Shown: in pieces, positions 15,969 through 23,464 of the stretch
Layout of the letters: each line of letters opens with the position of its first letter
Numbering within the stretch: the stretch's first letter is position 1
Origin: Catellatospora vulcania
Lineage (GTDB): Bacteria; Actinomycetota; Actinomycetes; Mycobacteriales; Micromonosporaceae
NCBI RefSeq assembly: GCF_009720385.1
Contig: NZ_ML769302.1
Location: 654,937-718,936, forward strand
Direction: 5' to 3'
Length of the DNA: 64,000 nt
Notes under the pieces: generated by a model
What the model saw: only the letters and a program-made list of their open reading frames with translations
Told to the model about the DNA's origin: nothing
Databases searched by the model: none
Translations under genes and position numbers: made by a program

Positions 15969-17414
15969 TCACGGCTCGGCGTAGAGCGCCGGGAGGTCGA
16001 CCAGCAGGACGTTGTCGGTTTCGGCGGCGCGGCGGAGGTCGGGCGTGAAGCCCGCGCCGCTGTAGCAGGCGAGCCGGGTGCCGCCGGTCCGGTGGCCCTT
16101 GGCGGCGAGCAGGTCGCGGGCCCGGCGCAGCCGGTCGAGGTGGGGCAGCCCCATGGTCTGCTGCCACTTGGCCTCGCCGAGCGAGAGCACCGCGCCCTCG
16201 GTACCCAGCACGGCCACGTCGACCTGGATCTGCGACTTGGCGGCCGGGTCCGCGACAGTGCCCGCGGCGACAGTGCTCGGCGGCGCGCCGAACAGGGCGA
16301 CTGCGTTGCGTAGGGCGTACTCCCGGCACAGTTGCTCGAAGTGTGGGCCGGCGACCTGGGCCCGGAACGTCTCCTGCCCGGCCTGCCAGGCCTGCTCGGC
16401 CATGCCCCGCTCCAGGAAGCTCCAGTTGCGCCGCATCACCGCCGAGTAGAACGTGATCAGCGGCTCCGCGATCCGGTACGTCGAGCGTCCGGTGCGGAAG
16501 GCGTCGGGCTCCTTGGACACCAGCCCGCAGTCCTCCAGCACGGTCAGTGGGTGGCTGATGTTCGTCGACGGCCGTTCCAGGTATCCGGCGATGCCGCCGC
16601 GGGTGTTGTGGCCGAGCGCGATCGCGCCCAGCACACCGTGGTAGAGCGGGGTGTCCCGGGCCCCGGTCTCCTCGGCCAGCAGGTAGCGGGCCTCGCGGAA
16701 CAGCGGGACGGACGGGTTCAGCACCGTGCGGACCACCCAGTCGCCGAAGTCGGCGAGGTCGGCGGGGGCGTCGGAGTGCACGAACTCGTGCCGGTACGCG
16801 GGTGTGCCGCCGACGACGCTGTGCAGCAGCACGGCCAGTTCCGGCTGGTCGAGCACTCCCCAGAAGTCCGCTGCGGTGCGGTAGTCCATGGGTGGCACGA
16901 CCAGTTCCAGGCTCGCCCGGCCGCGCAGCGGGGCGTTGCCGGACAGCAGGCTGCCCATCACGGCCATCGCCGAGCCGCAGACCAGCAGCTTCGACGTCGT
17001 CTCACGGGCGATCCCGCCGGGGTCCAGCACCTGCTGCAGCTGCGAGGCGAGCGCAGGACTGGCGGCGAGCAGGTAGGGCAGCTCGTCGATGATGATCAAA
17101 CCATCCGGCACCACGGCGTACAGCTGCCGGAGCGCGTCCTCCCAGTTGTGCAGCTGGAACTCGCCGCCGGTGCCCGCCCGGGCCGCCAGCGCACGTCCGA
17201 ACCGGCGCAGCGACTCCAGCTCGGTGTCCTCGGTCGCCGCGAAGTAGAAGCCGCCGGTCGCCCGTGCCAGCGCATCCAGTAGGAACGTCTTGCCCTGCCG
17301 CCGGCGCCCGCTGACCACGCCGAACCGGGCGCTGGCAGCGGGGGAGCCGGCGAAGCGGGCCAGCGCGGCCCACTCGGCGGTGCGGTCGAAGACGTTGTCC
17401 GGTTTCGCGAGCAT
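15969..17414 (-). CDS. AAA ATPase with C-terminal nuclease-like (DUF234-type) domain
   Basis: About 481 residues. Walker A is the variant SGRRRQGKTFLLDAL, Walker B is LIIIDELPYLL and sensor 1 is LLVCGSAMAVMG, as in the archaeal-type ATPase family. A winged helix follows (GGIAGYLERPSTNISHPLTVLE), and the C-terminus holds IQVDVAVLGTEGAVLSLGEAKW, which places Asp and ExK as in PD-(D/E)XK nucleases. The role of this family is unknown; defence or mobile-element links have been suggested. I chose the ATG at 17414 because TATGGT lies seven bases ahead; an ATG at 17426 would fall inside the palindrome that covers this promoter. Confidence 0.8.
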   Translation of the reverse strand: MLAKPDNVFDRTAEWAALARFAGSPAASARFGVVSGRRRQGKTFLLDALARATGGFYFAATEDTELESLRRFGRALAARAGTGGEFQLHNWEDALRQLYAVVPDGLIIIDELPYLLAASPALASQLQQVLDPGGIARETTSKLLVCGSAMAVMGSLLSGNAPLRGRASLELVVPPMDYRTAADFWGVLDQPELAVLLHSVVGGTPAYRHEFVHSDAPADLADFGDWVVRTVLNPSVPLFREARYLLAEETGARDTPLYHGVLGAIALGHNTRGGIAGYLERPSTNISHPLTVLEDCGLVSKEPDAFRTGRSTYRIAEPLITFYSAVMRRNWSFLERGMAEQAWQAGQETFRAQVAGPHFEQLCREYALRNAVALFGAPPSTVAAGTVADPAAKSQIQVDVAVLGTEGAVLSLGEAKWQQTMGLPHLDRLRRARDLLAAKGHRTGGTRLACYSGAGFTPDLRRAAETDNVLLVDLPALYAEP

Positions 17415-17420
17415 AGGTAG

Positions 17421-17460
17421 AACCATAGTTCTTAGAGGTGTAGTTCTAAGAACTATGGTT
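17421..17460 (-). promoter_or_regulatory. AT-rich perfect palindrome over the ATPase promoter (operator)
   Basis: AACCATAGTTCTTAGA at 17421-17436 is mirrored exactly at 17445-17460 around an eight-base spacer. The left arm contains TATGGT (minus strand, 17422-17427), the likely -10 element, and TTAGAA about 16 bases upstream may be the -35 element. A regulator bound here would cover the whole promoter. The site is far more AT-rich than its surroundings. Confidence 0.6.
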
Positions 17461-17468
17461 CTAACAAC

Positions 17469-18173
17469 TCAGCCGCGCAGTGCCGTACGGGCCGTGAAGG
17501 TGATGCTGGCCAGCAGGAAGCCGAAGTTGACCACGGTGAACGCGGCGATGAACCAGATCGTCAGGGCCGGGGCGACGGTCAGCACCAAGCCGGCGACGAA
17601 GATGACCGCGCCGTAGTCGCGGACCAGCTTCACGATGCGGACTGGCAGCGACGTCGAGGTGACCATCGAGTTCGCGTCACCTGCGGAGGCCAGCACGCTG
17701 GTGACGAGGTTGACCATCCAGGAGGCGGCGAACAGCGCGCCCAGCCATACCGGCGGCCGGGCAACCGCCACCAGCGCGGTGACCAGCAGGATCTGCGAGG
17801 CCACGTCGCACAGGATGTCGATCCGGGCACCCGCCGGGCTGCCCTGCCGGGTCACCCGGGCCAGCTGCCCGTCGGCGCAGTCCAGCGAGTACGCCACCTG
17901 CCAGCCCAGCAACGCGAGCAGCCCGTACAGCGGCGTGATCGCCGCGGTGCCGTCCTGGGCCCGCAGCACCAGCACTGTCGACACGGCGATGCCGAGCACC
18001 AGGTTGAGCAGGGTCAGGTGGGTCGGCTTGAGCCCCGTGCGGGCCGCGACCAGCGCGAACACCGCGCCGAGGCGCTGGCTGAACGCCTCGGAGAACAGCC
18101 CGCCGCCCCGGTTCACCGCGTAGAAGTCGGCGACCCCGGGGCGGGGCGTGGTCAGCGTGTCAGTGGACGGCAT
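17469..18173 (-). CDS. CDP-alcohol phosphatidyltransferase family protein
   Basis: About 234 residues with five to six membrane spans. The catalytic motif is DCADGQLARVTRQGSPAGAR followed by IDILCD, which contains the conserved Asp, Gly, Ala, Arg, Gly and two Asp of the family (D-G-x2-A-R-x8-G-x3-D-x3-D). Such enzymes move a phosphoalcohol from a CDP-activated donor to an alcohol at the membrane. The gene starts 14 bases inside the dehydrogenase gene and closes the three-gene operon. The donor is probably the CDP-alcohol made by the two upstream genes. Confidence 0.9.
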   Translation of the reverse strand: MPSTDTLTTPRPGVADFYAVNRGGGLFSEAFSQRLGAVFALVAARTGLKPTHLTLLNLVLGIAVSTVLVLRAQDGTAAITPLYGLLALLGWQVAYSLDCADGQLARVTRQGSPAGARIDILCDVASQILLVTALVAVARPPVWLGALFAASWMVNLVTSVLASAGDANSMVTSTSLPVRIVKLVRDYGAVIFVAGLVLTVAPALTIWFIAAFTVVNFGFLLASITFTARTALRG

Positions 18174-19230
18174 CCGCGTAGTCTGCCACCCGCTCGCCCA
18201 GCTCGTCGCGGCTGAGGTCGAGGTGTTCGAGGATGGTGTACCGGTCGGGCCGGGTCCGCGGGGCGAACTCGACCGCCGCGACGAACTCGGAGTCGCTGAT
18301 GCCGAGGTCGGCCGGCGTACGCGGCAGCCCGTGCCGCTTCAGGCAAGCGCTGAGCTGGGCGAACCGTGCCTCATGCACCTTGTCGACGGACGCGCGCAGG
18401 TAGGTGCAGAACAGCGCGCCGACGCCGCACTGCTCGCCGTGCGCCGCGGTGCCCGGCCGGAGGATGTCCAGCGCGTGCGAGATCTCGTGGCAGCCGCCGC
18501 TGGACGGCCGCGACGTGCCACAGATGGCCATGGCCAGGCCCGTGGTGATCAGCGCTTCGGCGAGCAGCGTCACGAAGACGTCGTCGGTGACGTCGCCCGG
18601 GTGGTTGATCACCGCTTCGGCCCCGGACCGGGCCATCGCCACGGCCAGGCCGTCGACGGGCTCGCCGCGTACCCGGTGCGCCAGCTCCCAGTCGGCGATG
18701 GCGCTGACGTTGCTCAGCGTCTCGCCGATGCCGGAGCGGGTCTGCCGGTCCGGCCCGGCCTCGACGAAGTCGAGGTCCACCACCACGGCGAGCGGGATGT
18801 GCACGCCGTAGGACGGCCGCCCGCCGTCGTGGTCGAGCGTCGCGATGGGGGAGGCGATGCCGTCGTTGGCGAGGCTGGTCGCCACGCTGACCATCGGTAT
18901 GCCGTACCGCGAGGCCGCGTACTTCGTGGTGTCGATGGTCCGGCCGCCGCCGATGCCCACCACCGCGTCGTAGTTGCGCCCGCGCAGGCGCTGGCCCAGG
19001 TCGAGCGCGGATTCGAGGGTGCCGCCCTCGATGTTGATGAACTCGGCCCGGTCCAGCGAGGGGCCGATCAGGTCGACGATCCGCTCACCCTGGCCCGGGC
19101 CCACCACGACCGCCACGTCGCCGCCGGCCGAGATGCGCCGGTCGGCCAGCAGTGCGGCCAGGCCCGCGACGGCGCCCCGCCGGACGTCGATGCTCAGCGG
19201 GGTCTGCACCGAGCGGGTCAGTAGCGGCAT
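18160..19230 (-). CDS. sn-Glycerol-1-phosphate dehydrogenase-like enzyme (iron-containing ADH superfamily)
   Basis: About 356 residues. The NAD-binding part shows AVVGIGGGRTIDTTKYAA, and the metal site shows VATSLANDGIASPIA, SGGCHEISHALDIL and AAHGEQCGVGALF, giving the Asp and two His expected for the AraM/EgsA branch. The ANDGIASPIA element in particular resembles the archaeal sn-glycerol-1-phosphate dehydrogenases. It would reduce dihydroxyacetone phosphate or a similar keto-phosphate. Start and stop both overlap neighbouring genes (13 and 14 bases), so it is tightly co-expressed with the nucleotidyl- and phosphatidyltransferases. Substrate stereochemistry is inferred only. Confidence 0.8.
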   Translation of the reverse strand: MPLLTRSVQTPLSIDVRRGAVAGLAALLADRRISAGGDVAVVVGPGQGERIVDLIGPSLDRAEFINIEGGTLESALDLGQRLRGRNYDAVVGIGGGRTIDTTKYAASRYGIPMVSVATSLANDGIASPIATLDHDGGRPSYGVHIPLAVVVDLDFVEAGPDRQTRSGIGETLSNVSAIADWELAHRVRGEPVDGLAVAMARSGAEAVINHPGDVTDDVFVTLLAEALITTGLAMAICGTSRPSSGGCHEISHALDILRPGTAAHGEQCGVGALFCTYLRASVDKVHEARFAQLSACLKRHGLPRTPADLGISDSEFVAAVEFAPRTRPDRYTILEHLDLSRDELGERVADYADAVH

Positions 19231-19967
19231 GCGATCTCCCGCGCGCGGGCCAGGTCGTCGTGGTTGTCGACCTCTACCCAGTCGATGCGCCCGATCGACG
19301 CGCCGCGGATGACTCCGCCGCGGTTGGCGAGCTCCTGGTAGCCGTCCTCGTAGTAGAGGTTGGGGTCCCGGTCGAAGGTGGTCTTGAGCGCGTCGGCCAG
19401 CGCGTCGGCGGCCTCGGGGCGGATCAGCGTCGCGCCGATGTACTCGCCGTGCGCGGTGGCCGGGTCCATCAGCTTGGTGATCTTCGCCAGGCGGCCGTCC
19501 TCGTGGAAGATCGCCTTCATCTCCTCGTCGGCGAGCTTCTTGTGGTCGTCGAGCGCCAGCACGATGCCCGCGTCGGCGTGCTCGGCGGCCTCGGCCGCGG
19601 CCAGCAGGGTGTGCTCCACCGAGACCGGGTGCACGGTGTCGCCGTTGACCAGCAGCACGCCCCGGGCGAAGTGCTCCCGGGCCAGCCAGAGGGAGTACGC
19701 GTTGTTCCACTCCTCGGCCTTGTCGTTGTGCACGAGGGTGAGGGTGACGCCGTACTTGCTCTCCAGGGCCGCCTGGCGGGCCTCGACGGCCTCGGCGCGG
19801 TAACCCACCACGACCACGACCTCGGTCAGCCCGACCTTCGCCAGATTGCGCAGGGCGATGTCGAAGATCGTCGTTTCGCCGTCCACCGGCACCAGGGCCT
19901 TGGGCAGCGTGTCGGTGTAGGGGCGCAGCCGGCGTCCAGCGCCCGCGGCCAGCACCATCCCGATCAT
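19218..19967 (-). CDS. Sugar/alcohol-phosphate nucleotidyltransferase (LicC-like)
   Basis: About 249 residues. It begins MIGMVLAAGAGRRLRPYTDT followed by LPKALVPVDG, the nucleotide-binding signature of NTP transferases, and carries LLVNGDTVHP and the late VDNHDDLARAREI common in phosphocholine cytidylyltransferase-like enzymes. It should form a CDP- (or other NDP-) alcohol from the phosphate made by the next gene product. It is first in the operon; GGAG lies ahead of the ATG, which follows a gap shared with the divergent CBS gene. Confidence 0.85.
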   Translation of the reverse strand: MIGMVLAAGAGRRLRPYTDTLPKALVPVDGETTIFDIALRNLAKVGLTEVVVVVGYRAEAVEARQAALESKYGVTLTLVHNDKAEEWNNAYSLWLAREHFARGVLLVNGDTVHPVSVEHTLLAAAEAAEHADAGIVLALDDHKKLADEEMKAIFHEDGRLAKITKLMDPATAHGEYIGATLIRPEAADALADALKTTFDRDPNLYYEDGYQELANRGGVIRGASIGRIDWVEVDNHDDLARAREIACRY

Positions 19968-20152
19968 TGGTGGCTCCTTCGAGGGGGGTATGGAGGTGTT
20001 TCGTCGCTGGTGAAGGCTACTGCACCTGAGCGTGGCGGCCGAGCCAGCACAAGCCGCGACCTATAACAAGTCTTGTGAGTTGCCCACAACCCGGCCCAAG
20101 ATGTCCGTACGGTGCGTTTCAATGGGGTTGCGTTCCGAAGGGGTGATTGCAT

Positions 20153-20578
20153 ATGGCTAACGCTGCACAGGCGCACGCGATGCATGTTCGTGAGGCGATG
20201 AGCAAGCCGGTCCTGATGGTCGGCCCACAGCACACGTTGCGCCAGGCGGCTCAGCTGATGGCGATGCGCCGGGTGGGCTCGGCCATCGTGATAGATCCGG
20301 ACGGCGAGGGGCTCGGCATCATGACCGAGCGCGACGTCCTCAACGCCATCGGCTCCGGCCTCGACCCGGATGTGGAGCAGTGCGCCAACCACATCACCTG
20401 GGACGTCGTCTACGCCGCGCCGCACTGGAGCCTCGAGGAGGCCGCCATGGCGATGGCCCGCGGCGGGTTCCGCCACCTGGTCGTGCTCGACGGCGACGAG
20501 GTGCTCGGCATCATCTCCGTTCGCGACCTGATGCGGGTCTGGGCACTGCGCCGGGCCGAGGCCGCCGCCTCCGTCTGA
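20153..20578 (+). CDS. CBS-domain pair protein
   Basis: About 141 residues made of two CBS motifs: HVREAMSKPVLMVGPQHTLR with GSAIVIDPDGEGLGIMTERD, and YAAPHWSLEEAAMAM with HLVVLDGDEVLGIISVRDL. Stand-alone CBS pairs bind adenosyl nucleotides and regulate partner proteins. The ATG has AAGGGG about nine bases ahead. It is divergent from the CDP-alcohol operon; no partner enzyme is evident next to it. Confidence 0.85.
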   Translation: MANAAQAHAMHVREAMSKPVLMVGPQHTLRQAAQLMAMRRVGSAIVIDPDGEGLGIMTERDVLNAIGSGLDPDVEQCANHITWDVVYAAPHWSLEEAAMAMARGGFRHLVVLDGDEVLGIISVRDLMRVWALRRAEAAASV

Positions 20579-20587
20579 CCCGCCTTT

Positions 20588-20661
20588 GACGATCTTGCGG
20601 GGAACCGTGGTTCACGCACGCCGGTTTTCGGCGGGCGGCCCCGGTTCCCGCAAGGATCGTC
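20588..20661. repeat. Inverted repeat, hairpin family B, copy 1
   Basis: GACGATCTTGCGGGGAACCG at 20588-20607 pairs with CGGTTCCCGCAAGGATCGTC at 20642-20661 with one indel. The same arms occur at 26460-26536. It lies just after the CBS gene stop. Confidence 0.7.
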
Positions 20662-20687
20662 GTGATCATGGCGGATGACACGAAGGG

Positions 20688-21827
20688 ATGGGTGGAGCGT
20701 TCTCGCATTTCGGGCGCATTAACCTGTTCAACATGACCGCCGAGCAGCTCATCTCGTTCGCCCGGGGCGCTCCGAGCCTCGACATCGTCGATGTCGAAGG
20801 GCTCAGCGCCGCGGCTGTCCGCGCCTTCGCCAACGACCCGGCCGGGCTCACCGCGTACGGCAACTCCTACGGCTACGGCCCGCTCCGCAAGTGGATCGCG
20901 GCCAAGCACGGGGTGGCCGTCGACCAGGTGCTGATCACCAACGGCTCCCTGCAGGCCGACGCGTTCCTCTTCAACCACCTCGTACAGCCCGGTGACCACG
21001 TCGTGGTGGAGAAGCCGACCTACGACCGCACCCTGCTGAACCTGAAGAACCTCGGCGCTGTCGTGCACCAGGTGACGCTGCACCCGGACGGCATCGACAC
21101 GGCGGAGCTGCGCACCCTGCTGGAGTCGGGGGTGCGCCCGAAGCTCGCGCACATCATCCCGAACTACCAGAACCCGGCTGGTGTGACGCTGTCCGAGGCC
21201 AAGCGGCACGAGCTGCTCGCGCTGGCGCAGGAGTACGGCTTCACGATCTTCGAGGACGACCCGTACGTCGACATCCGGTTCCGCGGCGACGCGCTGCCGA
21301 CGATGCTGTCGCTGGACACCGCGGGCGTCGTGGTGCACGCCAGCTCCTTCACCAAGACCGTCTGCCCGGGTGTCCGGGTCGGTTACCTGGTCGGGGACAA
21401 GCCCCTGATCGACGCGATCGCCGGCAAGGCCACCAACCTCTACATCTCGGCGGGCCAGGTCGCGCAGGGCATCGTGTACGAGTTCTGCGCCTCCGGCGAC
21501 ATCGACCGCTCGGTGGCCACGGTCAGCGCCGCGCTGGCCGAGCGGGCCACGGTGCTGGCGGAGTCGCTGCGCAAGCGGATCGACGGGGTGTCGTTCACCG
21601 AGCCCGACGGCGGCTACTTCCTCTGGATCGAGCTGCCGCGCGACGTGCACGTCGACAAGCTGCTGCCGGCTGCCGCCGAGCGCGGCGTGGCCGTGGTGAA
21701 GGGTTCGGACTTCCTGCTGGAGGGCGGGCAGAACGCGCTGCGGCTCGCGTTCAGCGCGGTCACCGCCGACCAGATCGACGAGGGTGTGCGCCGGCTCGCC
21801 GAGGCCATCGACGCCGTTCGCGGTTGA
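20688..21827 (+). CDS. PLP-dependent aminotransferase (class I/II, 2-aminoadipate-like)
   Basis: About 379 residues. The fold type I signature is clear: YGNSYGYGPLRKWIA, IIPNYQNPAGVTLS, FEDDPYVDIRF and the PLP lysine in HASSFTKTVCPGVRVGYLVG. The C-terminus has LRLAFSAVTADQIDEGVRRLAEAI. This is the group related to the MocR aminotransferase domain and to 2-aminoadipate or aromatic aminotransferases, but without the DNA-binding domain. The substrate cannot be fixed from sequence. AAGG stands close ahead of the ATG chosen; a second ATG at 20733 is possible. It is a single gene followed by the 6C-like RNA locus. Confidence 0.85.
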   Translation: MGGAFSHFGRINLFNMTAEQLISFARGAPSLDIVDVEGLSAAAVRAFANDPAGLTAYGNSYGYGPLRKWIAAKHGVAVDQVLITNGSLQADAFLFNHLVQPGDHVVVEKPTYDRTLLNLKNLGAVVHQVTLHPDGIDTAELRTLLESGVRPKLAHIIPNYQNPAGVTLSEAKRHELLALAQEYGFTIFEDDPYVDIRFRGDALPTMLSLDTAGVVVHASSFTKTVCPGVRVGYLVGDKPLIDAIAGKATNLYISAGQVAQGIVYEFCASGDIDRSVATVSAALAERATVLAESLRKRIDGVSFTEPDGGYFLWIELPRDVHVDKLLPAAAERGVAVVKGSDFLLEGGQNALRLAFSAVTADQIDEGVRRLAEAIDAVRG

Positions 21828-22035
21828 TGCGCCGGTTCGGATATCCGACGGCTGTTCTGTCGTATTTCTGACAGTCGGATCGGGGGCGGGTGGGGTTCCC
21901 CTCGCGAGGTTACGAGGATCACAATGCGTCGGGCGCCTGTCGCCGACCGAGTGATGAGCACGCGGCTTGCCGCGGTGATCGGGACCTCGTGGCGCGTGGG
22001 CCCCCGCCCGCATTGCCCCCGCCCCCAATGAAAAA

Positions 22036-22137
22036 GGAACGTCGCCCACCCCCACCCCGGGTGGCGTTCCGGCGCCGGGTGGACCGAGTCGCATTCCCCC
22101 CGATAGCGGCACACATGGTCCACCCGGCGCCTCTTTT
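22036..22137 (+). ncRNA. 6C-like small RNA (two C-loop hairpins)
   Basis: Within the 420-base gap before corA there are two adjacent stem-loops. The first runs 22036-22070 (GGAACG to CGTTCC) with a loop rich in C (CCCCCACCCC). The second has perfect 15-base arms, GGCGCCGGGTGGACC at 22071-22085 and its complement at 22117-22131, with CCCCCC in its loop, and is followed by TCTTTT. Two hairpins with C6-type loops and a terminator-like end are the mark of the actinobacterial 6C RNA. The 5' end is not determined, and the rest of the gap shows only a short doubtful ORF. Confidence 0.6.
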
Positions 22138-22249
22138 CTGCCCGCCGCGCCGAGTCCACTCACGATCACGCGCGTCCGCGCCGGTCCGACCGCCAAGTAG
22201 CCTGTCTGAGGAGTCTCCGGCGGTCGGCGACCCGGCGGAGGAGGCGATC

Positions 22250-23401
22250 GTGGTTGACGACATCCGAGACGACAACGGCCGGCGCGCCTCCAACGGCGAT
22301 CGCCTGACCCGCGCCTTCACCGCCCCCGCCCGCGTGATGGGCCGCCTGGTGGGGCTGAGCGGAGACGCCGACGCCGGTCAGGTGCCCGCGCAGCCCGGCG
22401 AGCGCCGCGACGCGATCGTGGACTGCGCCGTATACCTCGACGGCATCCGCCAGCCGTCGACCGGCGACTACCGGGAGGCGCTCGCACAGGCACGCCGGCA
22501 CCGGGGCGGGTTCGTCTGGCTGGGCCTGCACGCGCCGGACACCCAGCAGATGGAGGGCATCGCCGAAGCGTTCGACCTGCACGAGCTGGCCGTGGAGGAC
22601 GTCGTCAACGCGGGCCAGCGGCCCAAGCTGGAGCAGTTCGGCGAGGTGCACTTCCTGGCCCTGCGCGCGGCGCGCTACGTCGAGCACAAGGAGCTGACCG
22701 AGCACTCCGAGGTGGTGGAGACCGGGCAGATCATGCTCTTCATCGGGCCGGACTTCGTGATCTCCGTACGCCACGGCGAGGCCTGCCGGCTCAAGCCGGT
22801 GCGCACGCACCTGGAGGCGCGGCCCGAGCTGCTCAAGCAGGGCCCCTGGGCGGTGGCGTACGGAGTGCTCGACCACGTGGTCGACCTCTACGTGGAGGCC
22901 GCCGACGGCATCAGCCAGGACGTCGACCTGATCGAGGAGAGCGTCTTCGCCCGCGACTCCAGCGGCCGGATGCAGCGCATCTACCAGCTCAAGCGGGAGC
23001 TGGTCGAGTTCAAGCGGGCGGTGCTGCCGCTGCAGCGGCCGCTGCAGTCGCTGATCGGCGACACCCCCGAGGTCACCAAGGAACTGCGCAAGTACTTCCG
23101 GGACGTGCAGGACCACCTGGCCCGGGTCGTCGACCAGGTCAGCTCCTTCGACGACCTGCTGATCTCGATCATGCAGGCGCGGCTGGCGCAGGTGACCGTC
23201 GACCAGAACAACGACATGCGCAAGGTCGCCGCCTGGGCGAGTATCGCCGCGGTCATCACCGCGATAGCGGGCATCTACGGCATGAACTTCGACTTCATGC
23301 CGGAGACCAAATGGACCTACGGCTACCCGATGGCCCTGTCCGTGATGCTCGCGTCCTCATACGCCGTCTACCGCATGCTCCGCCGCTCCGGCTGGCTCTG
23401 A
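22250..23401 (+). CDS. corA: CorA-type magnesium/cobalt transporter
   Basis: About 383 residues. The cytoplasmic part has the CorA alpha/beta domain and long helix (FARDSSGRMQRIYQLKRELVEFKRAVLPL), and two C-terminal spans carry the selectivity signature YGMNF in IAGIYGMNFDFMPETKWTYG. The ion moves into the cell down its electrochemical gradient. I chose the GTG (VVDDIRDDNG) because GGCGGAGGAGG lies just ahead; upstream sequence in the same frame overlaps the 6C-like RNA and is not protein-like. Confidence 0.9.
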   Translation: MVDDIRDDNGRRASNGDRLTRAFTAPARVMGRLVGLSGDADAGQVPAQPGERRDAIVDCAVYLDGIRQPSTGDYREALAQARRHRGGFVWLGLHAPDTQQMEGIAEAFDLHELAVEDVVNAGQRPKLEQFGEVHFLALRAARYVEHKELTEHSEVVETGQIMLFIGPDFVISVRHGEACRLKPVRTHLEARPELLKQGPWAVAYGVLDHVVDLYVEAADGISQDVDLIEESVFARDSSGRMQRIYQLKRELVEFKRAVLPLQRPLQSLIGDTPEVTKELRKYFRDVQDHLARVVDQVSSFDDLLISIMQARLAQVTVDQNNDMRKVAAWASIAAVITAIAGIYGMNFDFMPETKWTYGYPMALSVMLASSYAVYRMLRRSGWL

Positions 23402-23410
23402 ACAAAGCAA

Positions 23411-23448
23411 GGGCACCTTCACATCGCTATGCGCTGTAGAAGGTGCCC
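23411..23448. terminator. GGGCACCTTC/GAAGGTGCCC hairpin (family A, copy 1)
   Basis: GGGCACCTTC at 23411-23420 pairs with GAAGGTGCCC at 23439-23448. It lies between the convergent corA gene and the gene at 23465 and shares its arms with hairpins at 29320-29367 and 62628-62683. Confidence 0.7.
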
Positions 23449-23464
23449 CTGTTGACGTCGAGGG

